Shown: positions 18,539 through 27,307 of the stretch, one piece after another | How the letters are laid out: every line of letters begins with the position of its first letter | Numbering within the stretch: the stretch's first letter is position 1 | Assembly: GCF_000633635.1 (NCBI RefSeq) | Contig: NZ_AYPQ01000006.1 | Span: 62,001-126,000 of the forward strand | Direction: 5' to 3' | DNA: 64,000 nucleotides | Origin: Enterococcus crotali | Lineage (GTDB): Bacteria > Bacillota > Bacilli > Lactobacillales > Enterococcaceae | Translations under genes and position numbers: made by a program | The notes under the pieces: model-generated | Database searches by the model: none | What the model was told of the DNA's origin: nothing | Seen by the model: only the letters and a program-made list of their open reading frames with translations

Positions 18539-18789
18539 AACGATTCCCTCTTTTCCGTTTTAATTTCATCCTACCCTTATCTCCGAAAAAGTCATTGTCA
18601 CTTTTGAATAAAAAATTAAAATTTTCAGTTATTATATACAAACCTTTCTTGAATCTGCATACGCTATCATTTAGAATAGAGATATATACAGAAATCTAAC
18701 AAGGTGATCTATTAATATTGATCGCTCTCATATCTGCTCCTCGTCTAGAAAGAGTTGGTTTAATATGACGGAGCTACTCATTCATACAA

Positions 18790-19181
18790 TGATCATCCAG
18801 CTTTTCGGAAAAAGAGGATGTCGACTGTGGCAAAAAAAACGCCACCCTCATCTTTTCCTATTTTCCTGTCAAGGCTGAACGAGCTCATTGTGCTTTTGCT
18901 TTAAAACACAGGGAACGAAGTGAACTGATGTTGAAAAGTACAAGGTGAAGCAAAGCGGAACGTTGTTACCGCAAGTTATCTAGCTTCATGAGCTAACCTT
19001 TCGGGAAAAAGATAAAAGAAGATTGTGGCAAAAAACGCCACCCTCATCTTTTCCTATTTTCCTGTCAAGGCTGAACGAACTCATTGTGCTTTTGCTTTAA
19101 AACACAGAGAACGAAGTGAACTGATGTTGAAAAGTACAAGGTGAAGCAAAGCGGAACGTTGTTACCGCAAGTTATCTAGCT
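18790..19181 (+). repeat. Tandem ~196-bp palindromic repeat upstream of pucR
   Basis: Two copies offset by 196 bases (for example GCCACCCTCATC at 18841 and 19037). The shared core is TGTGGC-A-rich loop-GCCACC, then TTTTCCTATTTTCCTGTC AAGGCTGAAC. This is followed by a ~100-base arm found only here in full (AACGAAGTGAACTGATG...GTACAAGGTGAAGC...ACGTTGTTACCGCAAGTTATCTAGCT). The second copy is followed by the 19190-19236 module (AGGATTAACCGATTTGTTCC), also seen before fruA, and then by the pucR ribosome site. The rest of this >300-base gap (18539-18790) holds the pucG promoter region; no clear boxes were assigned. Confidence 0.9.
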
Positions 19182-19251
19182 GTACAAATCAATCCTAATT
19201 TTCTCTAGGATTAACCGATTTGTTCCGCTTTTAATATTAGGAGGAAATCCA

Positions 19252-20892
19252 TTGACTACTTTAGAAGATTTATTAAAAATACCAAGATTTTCCGATCTAA
19301 AATTATTAACAAATCCTAGAAAATCCGATACAGTCGTTGAAAGTATCGAGATTTCTGAAACACCTGATGTGGCCAATTTTATTCCAAAGAAAATTTTTCT
19401 TTTAACAACAGCCATGGTTTATAAAAATAATCAAAAGGAGCTAATTGCTTTAATCGATTCTTTAAAAGAGCAAGAAGCTGCTGGGATCGGTATAAAAGTT
19501 GGACGTTTTATTGAAACAATTGATCCAGCTATTGTAGATTATGCCAATGAGATCGATTTTCCATTGGTTCAAGTGCCAAGTACTCAACCATTAGGTGCTT
19601 TGTTACACCAACTGCTGAACTATTTGTGGGATACCAAAACTGAGCAACTAAGTTATGCTTTAGACATTCAAAAACGTTTTTCTGATTTACTGATCCATGA
19701 CGTGAGTATCGCTCGTTTTATCGCAGATTTTGGAAAAATGATCAATACACCTGTCATTTTATTAAGTCCTTATCGAAAAGTAATCGCGCATTCAAAACAT
19801 TTTACACAGACTTCAAAACCTGCTGAGTATTATGTTGAACAGCTAGTCAGCAAATATGATAATTGGAACGAAGATAGTCATGCTTCCTTCATGATCAAGG
19901 ATTTAAACCAAGAAGCACTTCAAATTGCTGGATTCTCGGTTATTGTAAATAGTTATTTTCCACACTATTTACTTATTTTAAATCCACAACAGGTCCCATA
20001 TCCAATGTCAGAATTTGCAGTTGAGCAAGCTTGTTTAGTGTTGTCTTTTATGTTGTATAAAAATCAAAAAGTTCAGGAATCATTGGATTTTCTTAAAAGT
20101 GATTTTTTAGCTCAACTAATCGAATATCAACAAACACCTCATCAATCCAGGCGTGATTGGCTCGATCTTGGTGCAAATTACGGATTAAAGAAAAGTACTC
20201 AATATCAAGTTGTCTATGCTGTTTGCAGCCAAACAACAACTACCGCTACAAAGATCAAATATCAACAAGAAGAAAGTGATGTCGCCTTTCAATGGCTTCA
20301 AGAAACTTTGCCGCCTAGAATCAAGCATATCAGTATTTTTAAAGTGAAAAATACGAATCACTTAGCCATTTTGATTCAAAGCAGAGTGGATGATTTAGAA
20401 AGGATTCTAGCTGAATTATCATTGGAACTTTCCGAAAAATTACCGATTACGTTAACCTTTGCTTTAGGTAATTTGTATGAAAGTGTTGAACAAATCGCCA
20501 ATTCTTTCATCGAGGCTAAAACGGCTTATGAAGAAATGCTGACGATGACTAGTGGTTCCTTGACTCATCGCTATCATCCTAAAGGGATGAAAAGTTTATT
20601 TGAAAAAATGAGTCTTGAAGATATTCATTATTTTTGTGAGACCACTTTAAAGGAACTTGCTTATCCTGTTGAAGATTCATTTATTGAACTACGTAAAACC
20701 TTACAGTGTTATTTAAGTTTTCAGTGTGAAATATCAAAAACCGCTAAAGAAATGTATCTACATCGAAACACAATCAAATACAGAATCGACCATTGTGCAA
20801 AATTACTCGGAAAAAGTATTCAAGATCCAAATAATAGCTTGAATTTACGTTTAGCTTTAGAATTATCTGAACGCTCGAATCAGCACCAATAA
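19252..20892 (+). CDS. pucR: PucR-family regulator of purine catabolism
   Basis: A 546-residue regulator. The N-terminal PucR domain (about 1-125) probably senses a pathway intermediate. A middle GGDEF-like CdaR region spans about 300-420. The C-terminal PucR helix-turn-helix lies at about 480-540 (SKTAKEMYLHRNTIKYRID). It starts with TTG at 19252, seven bases after AGGAGG, with no better ATG nearby. It sits between, and is divergent from or convergent with, the two ureide blocks, the expected place for their activator. Its own leader carries two repeat copies. Confidence 0.93.
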   Translation: MTTLEDLLKIPRFSDLKLLTNPRKSDTVVESIEISETPDVANFIPKKIFLLTTAMVYKNNQKELIALIDSLKEQEAAGIGIKVGRFIETIDPAIVDYANEIDFPLVQVPSTQPLGALLHQLLNYLWDTKTEQLSYALDIQKRFSDLLIHDVSIARFIADFGKMINTPVILLSPYRKVIAHSKHFTQTSKPAEYYVEQLVSKYDNWNEDSHASFMIKDLNQEALQIAGFSVIVNSYFPHYLLILNPQQVPYPMSEFAVEQACLVLSFMLYKNQKVQESLDFLKSDFLAQLIEYQQTPHQSRRDWLDLGANYGLKKSTQYQVVYAVCSQTTTTATKIKYQQEESDVAFQWLQETLPPRIKHISIFKVKNTNHLAILIQSRVDDLERILAELSLELSEKLPITLTFALGNLYESVEQIANSFIEAKTAYEEMLTMTSGSLTHRYHPKGMKSLFEKMSLEDIHYFCETTLKELAYPVEDSFIELRKTLQCYLSFQCEISKTAKEMYLHRNTIKYRIDHCAKLLGKSIQDPNNSLNLRLALELSERSNQHQ

Positions 20893-20893
20893 A

Positions 20894-20940
20894 AAATAGA
20901 AGTTGGAAGAAATGTTGCTTGTCTCTTCCAACTTCTATTT
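20894..20940. terminator. Bidirectional terminator, pucR / carbamate kinase
   Basis: Perfect 17-bp stem AAATAGAAGTTGGAAGA / TCTTCCAACTTCTATTT between two convergent genes. Confidence 0.92.
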
Positions 20941-20948
20941 ATTTAGAT

Positions 20949-21887
20949 TTATCCTGTGATTCTTGTTCCAGCTCTACCCAATAAAGCTTGATCTGCTTCT
21001 TCTAAAGAGCAAATGATCGCAGTTTTTCCTTGCGCTGCAAAACCAATAGCTGCTTCCATTTTTGGTCCCATACTACCATCAGCAAAGTGACCTTCATCCA
21101 TATATTGTTGTGCTTGTTTTACAGAAATTGTTTCTAATTTTTCTTGATTTTCTTTACCGTAATTAATGTAGACATTGCTTACGTCTGTCAACATCATAAA
21201 GACATTTGCATCAACTTGTTCTGCTAATTTTTTACCTGTACGGTCTTTATCGATAACCGCTTCGATTCCTTTTAATAGACCATCTTGATCACGAACGACA
21301 GGAATTCCACCGCCACCGCCTGCAATCACGATTGTATTACGATTTAGTAAATTAACGATTGCATCTACACCATGAATTGCTTTTGGTTGTGGTGAAGGTA
21401 CGACACGACGATAGCCACGTCCAGCATCTTCCATCATTACCCAATTTTTTTCTTGCTCCATTTGTTTTGCTTCTTCTTCTGAATAAAAAATTCCGATAGG
21501 TTTGTTTGGATTATTGAATGCATCATCATCGGCTGACACTTCTGTTTGGGTCAATAATGTGATTACATTACTCGTCAGTCCTTTTGTTTCCAATGAATTT
21601 TTCAAGCTTTGTTCTAACATATACCCAATAAATCCTTGTGATTCTGCATTACAGACATCTAAAGGAAATGGTGGTACCACATCTTTTGCTTCTTCATTTT
21701 GTCTTAAAATATTCCCGACTTGGGGGCCATTTCCATGTGTTAAAACGATTTCATAATCGATCTCTTCTATTTTTGCAACCAAGTCCGCACTCAGTTTAAC
21801 ATTATCTAATTGCACTTCAAGTGTTGCCTCTTGGTTTGGTTTTAAAATTGCATTGCCTCCCAATGCGATTACGACGCGATTTGCCAT
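20949..21887 (-). CDS. arcC: Catabolic carbamate kinase (AllK role)
   Basis: A 312-residue amino-acid kinase that converts carbamoyl phosphate + ADP to ATP, CO2 and ammonia, the energy-yielding last step. Motifs: VVIALGGNAIL (residues 4-14), THGNGPQVG, IAGGGGGIPV and DKDRTGKKLA. It has the normal family length. As the last gene of the fdrA-allG-allH block it corresponds to AllK/YbcF of E. coli rather than to the arginine deiminase operon enzyme; there is no arcA or arcB here. AAGGAGG precedes the start by seven bases. Confidence 0.95.
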   Translation of the reverse strand: MANRVVIALGGNAILKPNQEATLEVQLDNVKLSADLVAKIEEIDYEIVLTHGNGPQVGNILRQNEEAKDVVPPFPLDVCNAESQGFIGYMLEQSLKNSLETKGLTSNVITLLTQTEVSADDDAFNNPNKPIGIFYSEEEAKQMEQEKNWVMMEDAGRGYRRVVPSPQPKAIHGVDAIVNLLNRNTIVIAGGGGGIPVVRDQDGLLKGIEAVIDKDRTGKKLAEQVDANVFMMLTDVSNVYINYGKENQEKLETISVKQAQQYMDEGHFADGSMGPKMEAAIGFAAQGKTAIICSLEEADQALLGRAGTRITG

Positions 21888-21900
21888 AAAAAATCCTCCT

Positions 21901-22752
21901 TCATTTACTCCTAAAAAATTTTATTGTAGTTATTAAGCCTGCCAATAAATCCACACCTGATGTGTGACCTACACTAATAATTGCTTTGACAGCTTTTTCG
22001 ATTTGCTCTTCATTACTGTTTGTTGTTAATGCCTTTACTAAATTTAAAACTGGTTCACTAAAACGACCTGATAGTGCGCATAACAAATAATGCTTGCTGA
22101 TATCTGTTGTCAGAGACCGTCCCGTTAACAGTTCAGTAAGTAAATGTATTAATATCGAATTTTCTTCTTTCAATAGCATTCTTGCAGCCAAATGTCCAAC
22201 GACCATATCATCACCAGATGGCGTTAGTCCTAATCCTCTACCTAAAAGAAAACTCAGACCTGATTCTTGCTGCGATCGATCTTCCAAGCATAAAAGATGA
22301 ACAGCTTCGCTAAATGGATCGATAGTTTCTATAAACTGAGCCAATGTATTTTGACTCCCCGTTTCTTTCACTATTGTGTTTACATATGAAAATAGCTTTT
22401 TAAGACTGCTCTCCACTAACTCTTCCGTTCCTTCCATCACAGATGAATAGCGTTGACCATGCATCAGAAACAGATGATTGCTAGAAAATTGTAGAATGTT
22501 TTGCTTCCAAGTTATTTGTTCACCGATCTCAACCATTGCCAATAACCTTGAGAAATCAGCTACTTCCAGATAAATTCCATTCGGCATAAAAGGATAGTTA
22601 GTGGTCGTTATGACCACTAACTGTTGTTTCCTCTCATCTTGAATATTGAAACTATTTTTATATTTGCTATGAACGTACCATTTTTGCGCTTCAGTCTCAT
22701 TGATTAGAAGACTTTCATCTATAAATCGAGCATTAACAAACAATGTCTTCAC
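21901..22752 (-). CDS. allH: DUF2877 protein, oxamate carbamoyltransferase subunit AllH
   Basis: A 283-residue soluble protein of the DUF2877 family (E. coli YlbF). The glycine-rich signature LLGRGLGLTPSGDDMVVGHL (about 189-208) is intact, as is HTSGVDLLAGL near the C-terminus. With FdrA and YlbE, the E. coli homologue has been reported to form oxamate carbamoyltransferase, splitting oxalurate with phosphate into oxamate and carbamoyl phosphate. It lies directly between allG (three-base gap) and carbamate kinase, as expected for the complex and its product. Confidence 0.88.
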   Translation of the reverse strand: MKTLFVNARFIDESLLINETEAQKWYVHSKYKNSFNIQDERKQQLVVITTTNYPFMPNGIYLEVADFSRLLAMVEIGEQITWKQNILQFSSNHLFLMHGQRYSSVMEGTEELVESSLKKLFSYVNTIVKETGSQNTLAQFIETIDPFSEAVHLLCLEDRSQQESGLSFLLGRGLGLTPSGDDMVVGHLAARMLLKEENSILIHLLTELLTGRSLTTDISKHYLLCALSGRFSEPVLNLVKALTTNSNEEQIEKAVKAIISVGHTSGVDLLAGLITTIKFFRSK

Positions 22753-22755
22753 CTT

Positions 22756-24024
22756 TTATTCTGTAAAACCTAATTTTTTTGCATAAGCTAAAACTGCTTT
22801 TTCAAAACAGTCGATTGGCGGTGTTACTGTTCCTGCACCAATTTGACCTAAGCCAGCTTTTTTATTTGCGATTCCTGTATTGATCACTGGAAGAATCCCT
22901 GTCTCAACAACTTTTCGTGCATCAATTCCAAGACAGATTCCTTTAAAGTCCCAAGTTGGAACTGGGAAATTAGGATTTGTATCAATACAAATTTCTGTCA
23001 TTTCATTACTTGTATTCAACGCATCGTAGAATCCGCCTGAACCTACAAAACGAGTAACTGCAGGTGCTGCGATCATCGCCATACCACCAACTCCAAATGT
23101 CTCAGTGATCGCACTATCTCCCATATCAGGAGCAGCGTCTGCCTCACTAAAGCCAGAGAAATATAATCCTTGAGGTGTATTGACCGGTCCTGTGAACCAT
23201 TCATCACCCATACCAGCAATACGGATACCAAATTCATAACCATTTCTACACATCGCTGTAACGATTGTTCCTTCTTGGATTTGTCTAGCGCCATCCATAA
23301 CAGCTTTAGCTGAAGCCATCATGATGTTTAAGAAGAATTGATCGGTATCTGCTAAGAATTGAACAACTTCTTCACGTTTTGTTTGGTCGATTTCAGTCAA
23401 CCCAACAATAATCGGTGCCATTTCTTTCAAGAATGCTAATGATGCCGCAATATTACGTTGATGGAATTCATCTCCCATAGCAATTGCTTTAGCAACCAAT
23501 ACATTGATGTTTAAGCCATCTTCTTTTGTTTTTAATGCAGCACTTAAAACAGGTGCTAAAGTGTCTCTCATCCATCTTAAACGAGTAATTACTTCATCAG
23601 AATAAGCACCAAAACGTAACACTGCACCAATTCCTTCGTTCATCGTACAAAAAGCGCGATTGCCGTCTGTTTTGTTTTCAACAACTAAGACTGCCATGTT
23701 TCCAGAAGTGATTCCACCCATAGGTCCAACCGCATTCACATGATGACAAGGTATCAGTTTGACTTCACCAGATTCTAACAATTTTCTTGCTTCTTCTTCT
23801 GTTTCACACCATTCTTCAAATAAAACTGCACCTACACAAGCGCCTTGAATTGGATCGACCATTTTATCGTAAGTGATTGGAGGACCTGCATGTAATAGGA
23901 CTTTGCCTTCATTCAATTCTTCGATTACTGAATTTGCTGGAACGACATCTAATAAGAACGGAGAACCAGCAACGATTTTTGCTGCTACCGCTTGGTTTGC
24001 TTCATCGATTGTTTTATATGACAT
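22756..24024 (-). CDS. allG: DUF1116 protein, oxamate carbamoyltransferase subunit AllG
   Basis: A 422-residue protein of the YlbE/DUF1116 family. Characteristic blocks are GPPITYDKMVDPIQGA near the N-terminus, HHVNAVGPMGGITSGNMAV (about 113-131), MCRNGYEFGIRI, and FVGSGGFYDALNTSNEM near 320-340. In E. coli the family is reported as part of oxamate carbamoyltransferase with FdrA and YlbF. The start has GGAGG eight bases upstream, directly after a repeat element. It is tightly linked to allH. Confidence 0.88.
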   Translation of the reverse strand: MSYKTIDEANQAVAAKIVAGSPFLLDVVPANSVIEELNEGKVLLHAGPPITYDKMVDPIQGACVGAVLFEEWCETEEEARKLLESGEVKLIPCHHVNAVGPMGGITSGNMAVLVVENKTDGNRAFCTMNEGIGAVLRFGAYSDEVITRLRWMRDTLAPVLSAALKTKEDGLNINVLVAKAIAMGDEFHQRNIAASLAFLKEMAPIIVGLTEIDQTKREEVVQFLADTDQFFLNIMMASAKAVMDGARQIQEGTIVTAMCRNGYEFGIRIAGMGDEWFTGPVNTPQGLYFSGFSEADAAPDMGDSAITETFGVGGMAMIAAPAVTRFVGSGGFYDALNTSNEMTEICIDTNPNFPVPTWDFKGICLGIDARKVVETGILPVINTGIANKKAGLGQIGAGTVTPPIDCFEKAVLAYAKKLGFTE

Positions 24025-24039
24025 TTTGATTTTCCTCCG

Positions 24040-24155
24040 TTAAAAGCTGAATGAGCTGGATCAGCTCCCACTGGAAATAGGAAAAATAGAATGTGGTGCT
24101 TTTTACCACAAACTATTTTCATCTATGTTCTGAGGAGTTAGCTCAGTAAGCTGGA
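24040..24155 (-). repeat. Palindromic repeat between fdrA and allG
   Basis: Same orientation as allG. The apical hairpin reads TGTGGT-AAAAAGC-ACCACA, a compensated version of the GTGGC/GCCAC stem at fruA. The outer arms GAGCTAACTCC and GGGAGCTGATCC flank it. The element ends ATTCAGCTTTTAACGGAGG, which forms the allG ribosome site. Confidence 0.85.
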
Positions 24156-24159
24156 TAAT

Positions 24160-25917
24160 TTATTTAGCTAATGCTACTTTATTTAAGAACTGTAATGCTT
24201 TTTGCAATGTAATGTTTCCGCCTGCAACTGGTTGCCAGTCATACTGAACCACTTTACCACCATGATTGATGATTGCTTCTGAGAAACTACGTAAACCAAC
24301 ATTGATAAATCCTTGATTTGTCAATAATGCTAACATTGCTTCTGTTGGTTCAATCGCAACTGGGCTCACTGCCGGTGCGGCTTCGATTGCTTTATCAGTT
24401 TGCGTCAATGGATGATCTAAAATAGCCAAGGCTAAACGAACTGCTTGCGCGTTACTATCGCAAAGGATCACACCAGCCTCTTTCATGATTGCTTCTTGCT
24501 CATGAATATTTTGCGGATCTTCGTCTGTCCCAACAATTGTACCAATTACAAATAATTCTCTACCATCAGTTGCTGCTTGGGCTTTGATTTCTTTGATTGT
24601 TGGTGCTAATTCTTGCGCCATATTAGCATGAGAACCATAACCTAATACAACATCCAAAAGAATGATTGCTGTTTCAGGATCTTTGCCTGCTTCTTCTAAC
24701 ATTTCTTTGCGTTTTGTCGGATCGATCATTGGATGAGGTTTGCCTTGTGTATAAACATCGTCACCTAAATCAATGATTTCATGTCCTTGATTTTGTAAGA
24801 TAAAGCCCTCTGGTGCATGTTCATCACCGGTTAAAGCTAATCCTTCTTTGATCAACATTGCTGCTTCATAAGCTAGCGTTCCGCCAGAGTATAAACCTTT
24901 GACATATTTTTGTTCCGGTTTGAAAGAATGAGTAGGAACTGATAAGGTTTCTTTCACTGCTGTGACAGCTTCTTTATTCAATAATTGAACAGCTGTTTGT
25001 GCTGCTTCTTCTAATGTATACGCACGATAAAGATTTTCTTCATGAGATGTTGGTTTTTCACCTAAGAAAATTGTTACAGCAGGTTTTGAAATGCTTCTTA
25101 AAAGATTTAAAACTTCATCACGAACTTCTGGTGCAGGTGGTTTCGAAATGACAACGACCACTTCTGTATTAGGATCTTTCTCTAATGTCATAATGCTGTC
25201 TTTTAATGTAATTCCGCCAATTTCAGCTTTTAAGTCACGCCCACCAGTACCGATTGCATTCGTCACTCCGCCACCTAGTTTGTGGATGATCGTCGTTACT
25301 TCTTGAATACCTGTTCCAGAAGCACCAACAACACCGATTTTCCCTTTACGGACAGCATTTGTAAAGGCTACTGGAATACCATTGATGATCCCAGTACCAC
25401 AGTCAGGACCCATTAATAGAAGTCCTGCATCATGTGCTTTTTCTTTTAAGCGTTTTTCATCTTCAATCGCGACATTATCACTAAAACAGAAGACATGTTT
25501 GCCTTCATCTAATGCTTTTTCAATTTCAAGTGCTGCGTGTGTACCAGGAATAGAGAAAACGACTACACCAGCATCTTTGCCAAGCTCAAAGGCTTTGTCC
25601 CAAGTTTTTACGACTTCTTCACCTGAAGCGTCGCCGCCACCTTTGGTTTGTTCTTCTAAAAATACATCGATTTCTGCTAATACTTGGTCGATCAATGAGT
25701 CGTCTTCAATATCTAATACGATCACCATATCGTTTGAAGATGCTTTTTCTAGCTCATCTGTATATAAACCACCTGTTTTGAAAATGTCTTTATTAGCAGG
25801 TGTTCCCATCATAACTGAAACATTATGAACGCCATCGATTGTATTTAATTTGTTTGTTAATAACATCAATACGATAGAATCTTGATAGCTATTCGCTTTA
25901 ATTATTGTATGCAGCAT
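24160..25917 (-). CDS. fdrA: FdrA-family protein, oxamate carbamoyltransferase subunit AllF
   Basis: A 585-residue member of the FdrA family, related to succinyl-CoA synthetase alpha/beta folds. It has a Rossmann-like segment GKIGVVGASGTGIQEV (about 192-207), then GTGGRDLKAEIGG and VVVISKPPAPEV. A second domain has SGGTLAYEAAMLIKEG (about 346-361) and ILLDVVLGYGSHANMAQEL. In E. coli, FdrA is the large subunit of oxamate carbamoyltransferase. It is the first of the fdrA-allG-allH-carbamate kinase group; repeats separate it from both neighbours. GGAGG is eight bases before the ATG. Confidence 0.9.
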   Translation of the reverse strand: MLHTIIKANSYQDSIVLMLLTNKLNTIDGVHNVSVMMGTPANKDIFKTGGLYTDELEKASSNDMVIVLDIEDDSLIDQVLAEIDVFLEEQTKGGGDASGEEVVKTWDKAFELGKDAGVVVFSIPGTHAALEIEKALDEGKHVFCFSDNVAIEDEKRLKEKAHDAGLLLMGPDCGTGIINGIPVAFTNAVRKGKIGVVGASGTGIQEVTTIIHKLGGGVTNAIGTGGRDLKAEIGGITLKDSIMTLEKDPNTEVVVVISKPPAPEVRDEVLNLLRSISKPAVTIFLGEKPTSHEENLYRAYTLEEAAQTAVQLLNKEAVTAVKETLSVPTHSFKPEQKYVKGLYSGGTLAYEAAMLIKEGLALTGDEHAPEGFILQNQGHEIIDLGDDVYTQGKPHPMIDPTKRKEMLEEAGKDPETAIILLDVVLGYGSHANMAQELAPTIKEIKAQAATDGRELFVIGTIVGTDEDPQNIHEQEAIMKEAGVILCDSNAQAVRLALAILDHPLTQTDKAIEAAPAVSPVAIEPTEAMLALLTNQGFINVGLRSFSEAIINHGGKVVQYDWQPVAGGNITLQKALQFLNKVALAK

Positions 25918-25934
25918 TGAAATTCCTCCGTTTG

Positions 25935-26035
25935 TTTAAAAGTGTAGCGGGCTCGTTCAGCTCCGACAGAAAAAATTGATGCGATCGAAGCAGAGCGTAG
26001 TGCTAGCCCGCGTAGCTAGATAATTTATTTTACAG
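25935..26035 (-). repeat. Short palindromic repeat upstream of fdrA
   Basis: A shortened family member in the orientation of fdrA. It keeps the outer arms (TATCTAGCTACGCGGGCTAGC and GAGCTGAACGAGCCCGC) and the TTTTAAAC...CGGAGG end. It lacks the apical A-loop hairpin and has an unrelated middle (ACTACGCTCTGCTTCGATCG). Confidence 0.75.
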
Positions 26036-26039
26036 AATA

Positions 26040-27089
26040 TTATTCTGCAAACTTATTTTTGTGATCATAACGATCATAATGAATATCGTCACTTACTAAA
26101 TATTCGTAGATATCATCTACGATTTCAATTCCATTTTCTTCATAATTTTTTTCACGTGCGCGTCCTCGTTCACCAGGATAATTAACCTCAGTAAAACCAG
26201 GACTCGGGCTGATTTCTTTTAGTTCATCCAACATTGTTGAGATGTTCTTTTTAAATACTTCTAAACCAATGAAGAAATCTGGATTGATCACAATATGAAG
26301 CTGACCTAATTCGCGGCCTTTAGATAAATCATGATACATGGAAGACACGTGTTTGCCAAATGGCACGCCTAATAAAATACCAGATAAAATATCCACCATC
26401 ATCATTAAGCCATAGCCTTTAGGTCCAGCAATCGGCAACAATGCATTTACTGCTGTTGAATCAGTTGTCGGGTTTCCTTTGGCATCTACCGCCCATGAAT
26501 CTGGTATGGCTTCTTTTTTAGAACGAGCATGAAGAATCTTGCCCCACGCCTGAACCGTTGTCGCCATATCAAACGTAATCACACGATCGTCATTACTAGG
26601 TGCCGCAAAGGCAATTGGATTTGTACCAAAATAAGGTTCGCTTCCTCCAAATGGTACAACCATTGGATCAGATTGGCAAACAGAAAGTGCTACCATATCT
26701 TGTTCTGCAGCTCTTTCTACATAATAAGCAAGCGCTCCGCTATGAGAGATATTACGGACTCCAACAACAGCGACACCGTTTTTCTTAGCCATTTCAATGG
26801 CTAAATCCATGGCTTTTTCTGCTGCAACAAAACCAGAACCATTATCGCCTTCAAACATACCACAGCTAGGAGCTGTTTGTTCAAAAGAAAAAGTAGGATC
26901 GTTCGTGATACCGCCTTTTACTATTCTTTCTGAATAATATTCTACACGCATTGCACCGTGAGAATGAATTCCCCTAGCATCTGCAAAAGTTAAAACATCA
27001 CTTACGATTCCTGCATGTTCCTCCGACAAACCAGCTTTTTGTATCTTATCTTTGATCAGTTGATGTAAATCCGCTTTTTTTACTCTCAT
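26040..27089 (-). CDS. allD: Ureidoglycolate dehydrogenase, paralogue 1
   Basis: A 349-residue NAD(P)-dependent dehydrogenase of the LDH2/malate-lactate (YlbC/AllD) family that oxidises ureidoglycolate to oxalurate. Family blocks: ARGIHSHGAMRVEYY (about 34-48; conserved His), ISHSGALAYYVE (about 114-125; catalytic His), MVVPFGGSEPYFGTNPIAFAAP, with P and N positions that contact the cofactor, and GPKGYGLMMMVDILSG. It differs from its downstream-strand neighbour (27308-28375) in about one third of residues by eye. A repeat supplies the region before its AGGAGG. Confidence 0.9.
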   Translation of the reverse strand: MRVKKADLHQLIKDKIQKAGLSEEHAGIVSDVLTFADARGIHSHGAMRVEYYSERIVKGGITNDPTFSFEQTAPSCGMFEGDNGSGFVAAEKAMDLAIEMAKKNGVAVVGVRNISHSGALAYYVERAAEQDMVALSVCQSDPMVVPFGGSEPYFGTNPIAFAAPSNDDRVITFDMATTVQAWGKILHARSKKEAIPDSWAVDAKGNPTTDSTAVNALLPIAGPKGYGLMMMVDILSGILLGVPFGKHVSSMYHDLSKGRELGQLHIVINPDFFIGLEVFKKNISTMLDELKEISPSPGFTEVNYPGERGRAREKNYEENGIEIVDDIYEYLVSDDIHYDRYDHKNKFAE

Positions 27090-27107
27090 TTAAAACGCCT
27101 CCTTATT

Positions 27108-27222
27108 TTAAAGCGAAGCGGGCTCTTTCAGCTTCGACAGAAAAATAGGAAAAATTGACTGAGGTGCTTTTTGCCTCATTCAATTTTTATCTTTTTTCCG
27201 AGAAGCTAGCCCGCGTAGCTAA
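27108..27222 (-). repeat. Palindromic repeat between the two allD genes
   Basis: Orientation as paralogue 1. Outer arms GCGGGCTAGCTTC / GAAGCTGAAAGAGCCCGC pair well. Inner stems GGAAAA/TTTTTCC and AAATTGA/TCAATTT follow. The apical hairpin is TGAGG-CAAAAAGCA-CCTCA, another compensated version. The end TTTAAAATAAGGAGG is the ribosome site. Confidence 0.88.
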
Positions 27223-27307
27223 ATACCATACGACAACAATTCTCCGCTTCGCTAATACTTATACGAACTAAACAACATTTTCATGAAGCATCATAGTTCA
27301 AAAAATT

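Noticed and set aside
20949-21887. Arginine deiminase operon carbamate kinase
   Set aside because: No arcA, arcB or arcD nearby; the neighbours are oxamate carbamoyltransferase subunits.
25382-25828. 148-codon plus-strand frame
   Set aside because: Complement of fdrA; Ser/Pro/Thr-rich composition is a typical shadow.
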